Shown one piece after another: positions 44,900 to 53,324 of a stretch of DNA of 64,000 nt. The notes under the pieces were generated by a model. It searched no databases. It was not told where the DNA came from and was given only the letters and a program-made list of their open reading frames with translations. Each line of letters starts with the position of its first letter. Positions within the stretch are counted from its first letter, which is position 1. Position numbers and translations under genes: made by a program. Where the stretch lies: NCBI GenBank assembly GCA_005791165.1, contig SXXW01000008.1, positions 1 through 64,000 of the forward strand, given 5' to 3'. This DNA comes from Cytophagaceae bacterium (GTDB lineage: Bacteria; Bacteroidota; Bacteroidia; Cytophagales; Spirosomataceae).

Positions 44900-46096
44900 T
44901 TACATGAATTCCGGAAAAATCAATTCTCTTATACCAAATAATAATACCTGGCCTTCAATAATAGCTAAATACGCAATAAGCGAAAGTGGGTTGAATTTGA
45001 AATGCTTTTTAAAAATGATAAAAAAGTAAAATGCTCGGAAAAGGAAGTACATATCAACTGCCGTTCTAATCCAATTTAGATGATTGATAAATACCGGTCC
45101 CATGTACACTGAGTAGATTAATATGAAAAAAATCAATAAAGTGAAAAACTGGATGTTGGTTTGTATTGATTTAAAGAAATGGACACTGGCCAAATTATCC
45201 AACTTAAATAATGAGCAGAACATTTGATACATAAAAAAACGCAACCCAAATAAAACGAATGCCACGATCGTCTTTGATCCTATAAATAAAAAAGCCTTGC
45301 TGAAATTCTCGGCCATAGTACTGCCAAAAGCAAAAGTTTGATTTAAGGTCTGCAACAAGCCATTAAAATAAGCTAGATAAGCAGAAACTAAACTTAAGAT
45401 AAAAATGACGAATAAATTGGGAAATGCGAAAGGCATTTTTGCAATGACCACATCCTTGATATCCAAACTTAACCAATCGGAGTACCTGAAATACGAATAA
45501 AAATACTTGGGAAAAAACGAATATAAAAAACCTAGCAGGGTTAATAAACTTAACATGGCAAAAGCAAAGAAATTATTAATGCCTGTTCCCTCTCGGATCT
45601 TCATTCCGAGGAAATTTGAGGTTGATATTTTCCCCTTTTCTACATTCTGCTCAATGAAAACTTTCTGAGGGAGGCCATTTAATTCATCCCCATAAAATGT
45701 TAAAACCATTCGGTCTCCTAATGGCTGCTTGAGTCCAAGGCTATCCAAATTCATTCGAATCAGAGCCCCTTGCGCTATTTTTCGACTAAATACTCCATTA
45801 ATAAATAAGGTGTAATTCTTAGATGCTTCGATTTTCAAATGACCCTTTGGGAAGTCAGTCGGACTAATCAGCAGCGATTTGGATTTGTAATTATAATGCC
45901 TCGTAGAGATATAAGGCAGAAAAGCTTTCCAACTGGATTGGTATACCAACCAATCTTTCTCAAAGGAATGAATGGTTTGCCATTCGGCCTTGGAGGAAAA
46001 TGTAAGCGTTGCAAAAAGAAAAAATAAAAAAAATCTGCTAAACAATTGTTTGCATACCAACTGTCTAACAGATCTTTTAACTAAAAAAGGAATCAT
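44900..46096 (-). CDS. DUF4271 domain-containing membrane protein
   Basis: A 398-residue protein. A signal-peptide-like hydrophobic segment (about 19-36) is followed by a roughly 130-residue extracytoplasmic part with a beta-rich look. About six hydrophobic helices then fill residues 175-390. The C-terminal half matches the DUF4271 pattern (FLFIGSKTIVAFVLFGLRFFMYQ; FLIYSVYMGPVF-type helices). The function is unknown. The gene is 12 nt after sucD and 93 nt before hemD; linkage to hemD recurs in the phylum, which hints at a role near haem synthesis, but only by association. Confidence 0.75.
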   Translation of the reverse strand: MIPFLVKRSVRQLVCKQLFSRFFLFFLFATLTFSSKAEWQTIHSFEKDWLVYQSSWKAFLPYISTRHYNYKSKSLLISPTDFPKGHLKIEASKNYTLFINGVFSRKIAQGALIRMNLDSLGLKQPLGDRMVLTFYGDELNGLPQKVFIEQNVEKGKISTSNFLGMKIREGTGINNFFAFAMLSLLTLLGFLYSFFPKYFYSYFRYSDWLSLDIKDVVIAKMPFAFPNLFVIFILSLVSAYLAYFNGLLQTLNQTFAFGSTMAENFSKAFLFIGSKTIVAFVLFGLRFFMYQMFCSLFKLDNLASVHFFKSIQTNIQFFTLLIFFILIYSVYMGPVFINHLNWIRTAVDMYFLFRAFYFFIIFKKHFKFNPLSLIAYLAIIEGQVLLFGIRELIFPEFM

Positions 46097-46108
46097 CCTT
46101 TATTAAGA

Positions 46109-46987
46109 TTATTTCGCGGCAAGAGCCTTGATCATTGTTTCGCCAATATCAGCTGGAGAATACACCACATGAATTCCACATTCAGTCATGATTTTCATTT
46201 TAGCTTCAGCTGTATCATCCGCACCACCAATAATGGCACCTGCATGACCCATTCTACGACCTTTTGGAGCTGTTTGACCCGCTATAAAGCCAACAACCGG
46301 CTTGCGATTACCATCTGCTTTTATCCATTTAGCTGCTTCCGCTTCCATGCCACCCCCAATTTCTCCAATCATCACAATGCCTTCCGTTTCTGGATCATTC
46401 ATTAATAACTCAACCGCTTCTTTAGTTGTAGTTCCAATAATAGGATCTCCACCAATTCCAATCGCAGTTGTTTGACCCAAACCCGCCTTTGTCAACTGAT
46501 CTACCGCCTCATATGTTAATGTACCTGATTTAGATACGATACCAATCTTACCTTTTTGGAAGATAAAGGCAGGCATAATACCTACTTTACACTCTCCGGC
46601 AGTCATAACACCCGGACAATTTGGCCCAATCAAACGGCAATCTTTATGATTGATATATTCCTTAGCCACAATCATATCTTTGGTTGGAATACCTTCTGTA
46701 ATACAAATAATCACTTTTATCCCCGCATCAGCCGCTTCCATAATCGCATCCGCAGCAAATGCAGGCGGAACGAAAATGATAGACGTATCAGCACCCGTTT
46801 GAGTTACCGCATCCGCAACTGTATTGAAAATAGGACGGTCTAAGTGCATCGCTCCACCTTTTCCTGGAGTAACTCCGCCAACAACCTGAGTACCATAGGC
46901 AATCATTTGTTCTGCATGAAACGTACCTTCCGTACCCGTAAATCCTTGGACAATAATTTTTGAATTCTTATTAACTAAAACACTCAT
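46109..46987 (-). CDS. sucD: Succinate-CoA ligase, alpha subunit
   Basis: A 292-residue TCA-cycle enzyme subunit. The longest frame starts at 47029, but [18 protein letters not shown] with start at 46987 is the conserved N-terminus. The CoA-binding Rossmann domain has [38 protein letters not shown] and [14 protein letters not shown] follow. GHAGAIIGG holds the His that is phosphorylated during catalysis. No sucC lies in the window, so the beta subunit is encoded elsewhere. Its promoter contains a palindromic site (listed separately). It heads the sucD-DUF4271-hemD unit. Confidence 0.95.
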   Translation of the reverse strand: MSVLVNKNSKIIVQGFTGTEGTFHAEQMIAYGTQVVGGVTPGKGGAMHLDRPIFNTVADAVTQTGADTSIIFVPPAFAADAIMEAADAGIKVIICITEGIPTKDMIVAKEYINHKDCRLIGPNCPGVMTAGECKVGIMPAFIFQKGKIGIVSKSGTLTYEAVDQLTKAGLGQTTAIGIGGDPIIGTTTKEAVELLMNDPETEGIVMIGEIGGGMEAEAAKWIKADGNRKPVVGFIAGQTAPKGRRMGHAGAIIGGADDTAEAKMKIMTECGIHVVYSPADIGETMIKALAAK

Positions 46988-47026
46988 GTTATGTGGGTTA
47001 TGTAAACTAAGGCGAAAAAATTTTCT

Positions 47027-47059
47027 CAAAGGTACAAATTATTGATAAAATTTATCAAA
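47027..47059 (-). promoter_or_regulatory. sucD promoter with internal palindrome
   Basis: On the minus strand TTTG (47059-47056), a 21-nt spacer and TACCTTTG (47034-47027) form a good Bacteroidota promoter 40 nt before the sucD start. In the spacer TTGATAAA-A-TTTATCAA (47042-47058) is a perfect 8-bp-arm inverted repeat that overlaps the -33 element, so a protein bound there would block RNA polymerase. Confidence 0.6.
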
Positions 47060-47095
47060 AACCTTGTTAATCAAAGGAAGAAAAATTTGATATAG

Positions 47096-47103
47096 TATAT
47101 TTG
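47096..47103 (+). promoter_or_regulatory. Candidate -7 box for recN
   Basis: TATATTTG at 47096-47103 matches TAnnTTTG exactly and is 27 nt before the recN start. The -33 partner is unclear. It is divergent from the sucD promoter. Confidence 0.4.
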
Positions 47104-47130
47104 TGTAAATTTAGTACAATTTAAAAACGA

Positions 47131-48795
47131 ATGCTCAAGCACCTTCATATTCAAAATTATGCACTTATAGACTCCATAGATCTTGATCTAGGGAGCGGAC
47201 TAAGTGTAATTACTGGAGAAACGGGAGCTGGTAAATCCATCTTACTAGGTGCTATTAGTTTGTTACTAGGCCAAAGAGCCGACACAAAGACCTTATTTGA
47301 TTCGGAAAAAAAATGTGTCATTGAAGGTACTTTTCATGTCGACTTACATCAGCAACTAAAAGATATTTTCATCGAGGAAGAAATTGATTTTGAGGACCCC
47401 TGCTTAATCCGTAGAGAAATAAACCCACAAGGTAAATCTAGGTCTTTCATCAATGACACACCTGTAAATTTAGAATCCCTACGAAGAATAGGAATTGAGC
47501 TCGTTGACATTCATTCCCAACAAGATCACGGCTGGATGTCGAATCCAGATTTTACCCTAGACATTATCGATAGTTTTGCCCAAAATCAATCTTTAAAAAG
47601 TGTATTTAAAGTCGATTTCGACAAAATGCAGTTGGCCAAAATGGAATTCTTAAAGCTCGAAAAACAAGCTTCACAAGGATCACAAGGATTAGATTTTTTG
47701 AAATTTCAATGGGAAGAACTAGATAAGGCAAGTCTACAAAATGGAGAATACGATGCGCTGAAGTCTAGTTTAGATAAACTCGAAAACGCGGAACAGATTA
47801 GGGAGAAATTGGCCAACTTGGGTAATTTGGTCAGTATTTCTGATTTGTCAACGATCCAACAATTACAATTAGCCTTGCAACAGGCCCAATCGTTAAGTAA
47901 GTACGGGGATGATTTTGAGGTTTGGAGAAAACGATTAGAATCCATCTGGATTGAATTAAAAGATCTTGCATCCGAAATTGAATATGAGGCGGAAAATTTT
48001 ATTTCTGACCCCATTGCTCTTATTGAGAAACAGAAAAGATTGGATGTGTTAAACCGTTTGATGCAAAAACATCATGCCAGTAACATGGAGGATTTAATCC
48101 AAGCAAGAGATCATTTTGATGAGCAAATTTCTTCTTTTGAAAACATAGATTTAGAATTAGAGCAAGCAGAGAATCGATATAAGGAGCTCCAACAAACATG
48201 CCAAGCAGCCGCAGATAAATTGAGTCATTCCAGAATGGAGGTTTTGGGCTCCATCGCGGCCCAACTGACCAAATCGTTGCAATCGTTGGGAATTCCTAAT
48301 GCCAACTTAGATTGGGAAATCAATAAGAAAGAGGTGTATACCCAAGGAATCGATAAAATCCAATTACTCTTTTCGGCTAATAAAGGCCTTGCACCCAAGC
48401 CCTTTAAACAAATTGTTTCGGGTGGGGAAATGAGCCGACTTATGTTGTCCATCAAACATTTGATCGCAAAAAAAAGAGCGATGCCCACCTTAATTTTGGA
48501 TGAAATCGATACTGGTGTTTCAGGAGAAATTGCCATCCAAATGGGGGCTATGCTGACGCAAATGAGCCAAGGACATCAAATTATTGCCATTACCCATCTT
48601 CCTCAAATTGCTGCCGCGGGTCAAAATCACTGGTATGTTTATAAAAATCATAGCGGCGTAAAAACGATTTCAGCATTAAGAAAATTGGTCGGTGAAGAAC
48701 GCGTGGAAGAAATTGCCAAAATGATCGGTGGACAAAAAGGATACATTGATTTAAAAGAGAATGTACGAAAGTTAATCGTTGAAAATCAAAAATAA
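47131..48795 (+). CDS. recN: DNA repair protein RecN
   Basis: A 554-residue SMC-like ATPase acting in double-strand-break repair. The N-terminal half has LKHLHIQNYALIDSIDLDLG and the Walker A GETGAGKSILLGAISLLLG. A middle coiled-coil section (about 160-360) is rich in Glu, Gln, Leu and Lys. The C-terminal half has the ABC signature VSGGEMSRLMLSIKHL, Walker B PTLILDEIDTGVSGEIA and ITHLPQIAAAG, as usual for RecN. It is followed after 1 nt by a small lipoprotein gene. Confidence 0.96.
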   Translation: MLKHLHIQNYALIDSIDLDLGSGLSVITGETGAGKSILLGAISLLLGQRADTKTLFDSEKKCVIEGTFHVDLHQQLKDIFIEEEIDFEDPCLIRREINPQGKSRSFINDTPVNLESLRRIGIELVDIHSQQDHGWMSNPDFTLDIIDSFAQNQSLKSVFKVDFDKMQLAKMEFLKLEKQASQGSQGLDFLKFQWEELDKASLQNGEYDALKSSLDKLENAEQIREKLANLGNLVSISDLSTIQQLQLALQQAQSLSKYGDDFEVWRKRLESIWIELKDLASEIEYEAENFISDPIALIEKQKRLDVLNRLMQKHHASNMEDLIQARDHFDEQISSFENIDLELEQAENRYKELQQTCQAAADKLSHSRMEVLGSIAAQLTKSLQSLGIPNANLDWEINKKEVYTQGIDKIQLLFSANKGLAPKPFKQIVSGGEMSRLMLSIKHLIAKKRAMPTLILDEIDTGVSGEIAIQMGAMLTQMSQGHQIIAITHLPQIAAAGQNHWYVYKNHSGVKTISALRKLVGEERVEEIAKMIGGQKGYIDLKENVRKLIVENQK

Positions 48796-48796
48796 G

Positions 48797-49192
48797 ATGA
48801 ACAAAAAATTACTCAGCTTCCTATTTGTAGTATTCATTTTCAGCTCATGCAATGAAGCAGAAGAAAAATTAAGCCAAGAATTAAATGATCAAGTGATGCA
48901 ATTGCATGATCAATTAATGGGCAAAACTGAAGATGTTTTAAAACTTAAAAGCAGATTAGATAGTTTATCAAACGGAAAGGATTCGGTAAATGTCCAAAAA
49001 ATTATCGCTTCATTAAATAAAGCCGATCAATCCATGATGGATTGGATGCATCATTTTTCAGTCGATAGCCTAGGAAAAATAGACGCGGTTAATAAAATCA
49101 GCTATTTGAAAAAACAATTAGAGGCGCTTAAGAATTTAGAGAAATCAACGGACTCCAGTGTACATGCAGCAAAAACGTATACAATTAAGTAA
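48797..49192 (+). CDS. Small putative lipoprotein, unrecognised family
   Basis: A 131-residue lipoprotein. I start it at ATG 48797, one base after the recN stop, because this gives a signal peptide ending FIFSSC with Cys18 as lipidation site. The mature part is short, helical and acidic, with heptad-like stretches (QVMQLHDQLMGKTEDVLKLK; KKQLEALKNLEKS), suggesting a coiled coil. I do not recognise a family. It overlaps the downstream SCO gene by about 29-35 nt, so it belongs to the same transcription unit as the SCO and cytochrome c genes. A role in metal or cytochrome handling is inference from context. Confidence 0.75.
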   Translation: MNKKLLSFLFVVFIFSSCNEAEEKLSQELNDQVMQLHDQLMGKTEDVLKLKSRLDSLSNGKDSVNVQKIIASLNKADQSMMDWMHHFSVDSLGKIDAVNKISYLKKQLEALKNLEKSTDSSVHAAKTYTIK

Positions 49193-49781
49193 AATTGTCT
49201 TTGTATTTTTAGTCGTTTTGGGGTGCCAACAGGAAAAAAAACTTCCTTTTTTAGGGCCTAAAGAGATTGGAAAACAGGGTGACACACTTTATCATAAAAT
49301 CCCCGATTTTAAATTTTTAAATCAGGATTCTTTATGGATAAGCGAAAAAGATATGGCTGGAAAAATTTATGTGGCCGATTTCTTTTTCACCACTTGCCCT
49401 ACGATTTGTCCAAAAATGAAAACTCAATTACTTCGTATCTATGACAAATTTGCGGAAGAAGATCGGGTTAGAATTTTGTCCCATACCATTGACCCCGAAT
49501 ATGATGGGGTACGGGTACTGAAAGAGTATGCTAAAAAACTCAACATCACGAGTCCGCGCTGGAATTTATTAACAGGCAAAAAATCAGACATTTACCGTTT
49601 AGGCGAAAAAAATTATATGGTTACTGCTCAAGAAGATGCAAATGAAGTGGGCGGATTTGTACACAGCGGGGCATTCATTTTAGTTGACCAAAATAGACAT
49701 GTACGAGGCATTTATGATGGAACAAAAGAAGAGGATGTCAACCATTTAATTGAGGATATTGGGGTATTAATAAAAGAATAA
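49158..49781 (+). CDS. SCO1/SenC family copper-binding thioredoxin-like protein
   Basis: A 207-residue lipoprotein (lipobox VVLGC, Cys23; the start may be 49158 or 49164). The thioredoxin-like fold holds FFFTTCPTICPKM with the copper-binding CxxxC (Cys80, Cys84), SHTIDPEYDG, and GGFVHSGAFILVD, where the third ligand His lies. SCO proteins deliver copper to the CuA site of cytochrome oxidase or act as redox chaperones. The 5' end overlaps the preceding lipoprotein gene. A cytochrome c gene follows after 10 nt, consistent with respiratory function. Confidence 0.93.
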   Translation: MYMQQKRIQLSKIVFVFLVVLGCQQEKKLPFLGPKEIGKQGDTLYHKIPDFKFLNQDSLWISEKDMAGKIYVADFFFTTCPTICPKMKTQLLRIYDKFAEEDRVRILSHTIDPEYDGVRVLKEYAKKLNITSPRWNLLTGKKSDIYRLGEKNYMVTAQEDANEVGGFVHSGAFILVDQNRHVRGIYDGTKEEDVNHLIEDIGVLIKE

Positions 49782-49791
49782 TCGAAAAAAT

Positions 49792-50205
49792 ATGTTAAAC
49801 AAAATAGTCATTTTGGGCCTGATGATATTTGGTATTTCCTGTGAAAGTAGGGAGGAAATTACGCGCCAACAATATGTCGTCGAGGGCATGAATTTATATC
49901 AGACAAATTGTGCCAATTGCCATCAAGTGGATGGTTCGGGCTTAAAAGATTTGTATCCGCCATTGGCTAAAACCGATATTTGGCAACGCGTAAAAATGAA
50001 TGAATTAGCGTGCATTATCAAAAATGGCCAAAAGGATTCCATCTTGGTTAATGGAAAACCATTTAATGCCTATATGCCACCGAACCCAAAACTTCAAGCC
50101 TTAGATATCGCAGAACTTGTGACTTACATGAGGGAGAAATGGTCGCCAAATAAAACGATATTCAGTTTGGATAGCGCGCGGTACGCGTTAAAAAATTGCC
50201 CTTAG
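49792..50205 (+). CDS. Class I cytochrome c lipoprotein
   Basis: A 137-residue monohaem cytochrome. The lipobox GISC gives Cys17. Haem binding is at CANCHQVDGSG (CxxCH around residues 39-43), and the distal ligand is probably the Met in AYMPPNPKL. The sequence LYPPLAKTDIW and IAELVTYMREKW is typical of the small CytC family. It sits 10 nt after the SCO gene, so it is likely an electron carrier to a terminal oxidase, or a partner of a copper-dependent oxidase. It ends a recN-lipoprotein-SCO-cytochrome unit, and no terminator is clear. Confidence 0.92.
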   Translation: MLNKIVILGLMIFGISCESREEITRQQYVVEGMNLYQTNCANCHQVDGSGLKDLYPPLAKTDIWQRVKMNELACIIKNGQKDSILVNGKPFNAYMPPNPKLQALDIAELVTYMREKWSPNKTIFSLDSARYALKNCP

Positions 50206-50251
50206 GTCGTTGATTTTTACGCTAGGAAATCGATAAAACGTGGATTGAAAC

Positions 50252-50797
50252 CTATTGGGTCGGAAGACCGTCAACGGACAAAACGGAATTAGTGACTCTT
50301 CTTAACGAATAAGTGGAAAAATCTTGAGCAGCATCTAAGCCTACCCCGTGAACAATTTCCTTTTTTGTATGGATGGATACGGGTTTTTCGGTGAACACTC
50401 TTTTTTGATCAGGTAACCATGTAAACTCATCGGTTTTTAAGGTTTCTCCTTTTTGAATATTAAAGATTTCAACATGGCCCATTAATTTATAGGAGTTTGT
50501 TTGTCGGAAAAAATGAGCTGAGTCTCCTCTGATTTGCGAGGTGACGTTTCCTAATTTATCATAAAACCAAAGCTTCATTTCCTTTGGATAAATTCGATCC
50601 TCATTGTCTGTGGTGATTTGCTTTTCTGATACCATGCGTAAAACTGAGCGCGCAGAGTCCGAATAAACCATGTCTATACCTGTCAGTTGGGACTTAGGGC
50701 CTTTGTAATTAGCGGAGCTTTTTACTTCGCGTTCATGGCAAGCCAAGAAAAGAAAAGGCAATAGCAGCAAAAAGAGGTTTCTCGAATTGCGCATCAA
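50252..50797 (-). CDS. lptC: LPS export protein LptC
   Basis: A 181-residue lipoprotein-like protein (LFLAC, Cys20). The body shows LptC features: GPKSQLTGIDMVYSDSARSV, MKLWFYDKLGNVTSQIRGDS, KLMGHVEIFNIQKGETLKTDEFTW and FTEKPVSI, the beta-jellyroll repeats of the Lpt family. It bridges LptBFG and LptA in LPS transport. It is encoded 5 nt after an outer-membrane barrel gene. An arrangement of a barrel gene and lptC is common in the phylum. Confidence 0.85.
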   Translation of the reverse strand: MMRNSRNLFLLLLPFLFLACHEREVKSSANYKGPKSQLTGIDMVYSDSARSVLRMVSEKQITTDNEDRIYPKEMKLWFYDKLGNVTSQIRGDSAHFFRQTNSYKLMGHVEIFNIQKGETLKTDEFTWLPDQKRVFTEKPVSIHTKKEIVHGVGLDAAQDFSTYSLRRVTNSVLSVDGLPTQ

Positions 50798-50802
50798 GGA
50801 AA

Positions 50803-52080
50803 TTAATTAATTTTTTGCTTTTGGAACCAAAGATCACTTAAGGTTAATCCGATGGTAATTCGGTGATATTGCTCCTCTAATCCATTGTCGGCTAAAACTC
50901 CACGTTTGCCAACTTGGTATGAAACATTAAAATAAGATAAGTTTCTCAATGGAAATGCAACTCCTAAACTCAAATTTTTGTCGATGGCATAATTGCCGTT
51001 GGCTGAAAAATCATAAGGGGTTTTGGCATATGAAAAACCAAAACGATAGGTGGTCCGCTTAAAATAATTGGACACAGATGTAAAATCGGGAGTATATTCA
51101 CCGCCAATAGACCATTTTGAACTTACAGGAAGGGGCTTAGTAGATCTTCCCAAATTGTTATCTACTTTCGACCAATCCGTTTGAGAATAGTCTATACCCA
51201 CCATCCAAGCAGCAATTTTCTCTAAGCTCAAACCCACGCGAGTAGTGACAGGGAGATTTTGAGAAAAATTATACGTATTTCTAAGCGTATCTGCATTAAT
51301 CATATTCATGCCTGATAAATCCAAAATAGCAAATCTATTTAGTTGGGTCGCGCTCATTTTCGAAGTCAAATCCATCGTTGCGCCAATGTTCACAAAAAAA
51401 TCATTTTTCAATAATTTACGATATGCCAAACCCGCTTTGAATGAAAAATCAGAATATGAATTCAAATTTTCTAATTGGATTTTATAAAATTGTCCGTCCG
51501 ACATATTTTGGGTAGACACATTTCGATTAACAGTTCCAAAAAGGTAACTAGCTTCTAATCCGACATAAAATTCTCTCCCAATTCTTAATCCATTGGCGAA
51601 ACTCAATTTGGTCACACTGCCTTTGCCTTCATAGCCATAAATTAAGCTATCTACACCCAGCAAATTTAATCGACGAAATGATTTAGTAGTATAGTCAACC
51701 GCCGAATGAGGACGAATTCCTATAGAAGCGGTCCAGCGATTGCTTATTGGCAAAGTCAATTGCAATGACTCATAGTTACCTCCAAAAACTTGTTGTTTTT
51801 GGCGATAATCTTGTAAAGTCTTAAGTTCTGTGTTCACTCCTACTTCAAAAACCGTATAATGGTTTCTAGCTAAGAGAGCTGGATTGATTGAATTAGCATA
51901 AATCCCATTTGAATTGGAAACCCCTATTCCACCCATCATCAAATTAGTCGCTGGCTCAGCTGGATATAATTCTCCCATACCAATATAGGATAAAGGTGAA
52001 TTCAGAATGGATTGAGCATTTAAAGTGGAGGACAAAAACAACAAACAAAAAGATACGAGGATAAAAACCGCTCTATGCAT
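50803..52080 (-). CDS. Putative outer-membrane beta-barrel protein next to lptC
   Basis: A 425-residue protein with start at ATG 52080. The frame is open to 52242, but only this start gives a signal peptide (residues 1-21, ending STLNAQ). Beta-strand-rich sequence runs throughout, with strand signatures such as FRFGFSYAKTPYDFSANGNY and HRITIGLTLSDLWFQ at the C-terminus. The N-terminal SPLSYIGMGELYPAEPATNLMMGGIGVSNSNG resembles OmpP1/FadL-type barrels, but I would not name it. It is cotranscribed with lptC. A role in LPS assembly or lipid handling is possible only by context. Confidence 0.65.
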   Translation of the reverse strand: MHRAVFILVSFCLLFLSSTLNAQSILNSPLSYIGMGELYPAEPATNLMMGGIGVSNSNGIYANSINPALLARNHYTVFEVGVNTELKTLQDYRQKQQVFGGNYESLQLTLPISNRWTASIGIRPHSAVDYTTKSFRRLNLLGVDSLIYGYEGKGSVTKLSFANGLRIGREFYVGLEASYLFGTVNRNVSTQNMSDGQFYKIQLENLNSYSDFSFKAGLAYRKLLKNDFFVNIGATMDLTSKMSATQLNRFAILDLSGMNMINADTLRNTYNFSQNLPVTTRVGLSLEKIAAWMVGIDYSQTDWSKVDNNLGRSTKPLPVSSKWSIGGEYTPDFTSVSNYFKRTTYRFGFSYAKTPYDFSANGNYAIDKNLSLGVAFPLRNLSYFNVSYQVGKRGVLADNGLEEQYHRITIGLTLSDLWFQKQKIN

Positions 52081-52200
52081 TTTTTTAAACAGGCAATTCG
52101 ATGTTAATGGATTATAAATCATATAGTATTTATACGCTCTTTCAGTCAATTTAGTCTGCAAAGGTCGTAATTTTATTTCATATTCGATTAAGTATTTGGC

Positions 52201-52208
52201 TATATTTG
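52201..52208 (+). promoter_or_regulatory. Candidate -7 box for the MscS gene
   Basis: TATATTTG at 52201-52208 matches TAnnTTTG exactly, 21 nt before the start codon at 52230. A weak -33 TTTC lies 21 nt upstream. Confidence 0.45.
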
Positions 52209-52229
52209 AATTAAAAATAGAATAAGCAT

Positions 52230-53303
52230 ATGATGGACGCATTAGAAAATTGGTACCTTTTAGAAAATTCAGCCTTTGATATAATTTTATTTCTAGGGAT
52301 AATTCTTCTGGGAATAGCGCTCAAGCGTTTTTTCTCTAATTCGTTTTCTAAAATTGTATTCCGGTTTATCCCTGATGAGTCCATTTCCATTCAGGATTGC
52401 GTCAACTTGTTAAGGAAGCCATTTGAGTTATTGATTTTTTGGATTTTTTTATACTTGGCCGCACAAAATTTAAAAGTTCCAGCCCAGTGGAACTTTACAC
52501 CTATTCAAGATTTTGGAATTTTATTTCTAATCAAAAAAGCATTTGATATTGCCATTATATATACGGTGACTTGGGTCATTGTTCGCTTGATGAAAGTGGT
52601 CATTTTAGTGGCTCAAGAAAAATGGCAAGGGGTTGAGCAAAAATCTAAACAACAATTTATCCCATTCTTAAACGACCTATCCATGGTCTTTATCATTACG
52701 GCATCGGGCTTTGTGATGTTAGGTCGGGTATTCCAAGTGGATGTGGTCGCATTAATCACTGGTTTAGGACTTGGAGGTTTAGCTTTGGCATTAGCAGCTA
52801 GAGAAACCTTGGAAAATTTATTTGCCTCGTTTACGATATTTTTAGACTTACCCTTTGTGGTCGGCGATAGCATCCAGGTAGGTGGAATTTCTGGGGACAT
52901 CGAAAAGATAGGGTTTAGAAGTACCCGACTTCGGGGAGCAGATGGAAATTTGATCATGATTCCCAACCGGCTATTAACTTCTCAATCTTTGGAGAACATG
53001 AGTGAGCGAGACTTTCGTAGAGCTAAATTTAATTTAACCTGTGATTTTAAAACGAAACCCTCTCAAATTGAAAAAGCCATTGCAGACATCGAGGCGCTTA
53101 TTCTACAAGATGCCCTTTGCAAGAAGAAAGCGCCAAAAATTGTTTTCGAAGGTTTTGGGACCTATTCATTAGACATTTCTGTAACCCTATTTGTCTCTAG
53201 TAAGGACTTCACTAAATTTCAAATGGTCAAGCAGGAAATCAATTTAGGGATTCTGAAAATTTTAGAAAAAGAAGGGATCGAATTAGCTAGCTCGGTGAAA
53301 TAG
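52230..53303 (+). CDS. Mechanosensitive ion channel, MscS family
   Basis: A 357-residue inner-membrane channel. It has hydrophobic helices at about 15-32, 65-83 and 108-127, then the pore-lining TM3 at about 170-200 (VDVVALITGLGLGGLALALAA), with the Gly/Ala pattern typical of MscS. The beta domain follows: IFLDLPFVVGDSIQVGGISGDIEKIGFRSTRLRGADGNLIMIPNRLL. The C-terminal domain is complete. It relieves turgor on osmotic downshock. It starts from its own promoter, divergent from the barrel-lptC unit. Confidence 0.92.
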   Translation: MMDALENWYLLENSAFDIILFLGIILLGIALKRFFSNSFSKIVFRFIPDESISIQDCVNLLRKPFELLIFWIFLYLAAQNLKVPAQWNFTPIQDFGILFLIKKAFDIAIIYTVTWVIVRLMKVVILVAQEKWQGVEQKSKQQFIPFLNDLSMVFIITASGFVMLGRVFQVDVVALITGLGLGGLALALAARETLENLFASFTIFLDLPFVVGDSIQVGGISGDIEKIGFRSTRLRGADGNLIMIPNRLLTSQSLENMSERDFRRAKFNLTCDFKTKPSQIEKAIADIEALILQDALCKKKAPKIVFEGFGTYSLDISVTLFVSSKDFTKFQMVKQEINLGILKILEKEGIELASSVK

Positions 53304-53324
53304 TCTATTGTTCAACGCAGAAAG

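Noticed and set aside
46169-46843. Plus-strand genes inside sucD (46169-46405, 46556-46843)
   Set aside because: They are open frames antisense to the conserved sucD gene, with no homology or start context, and the amino-acid composition is that of a shadow frame.
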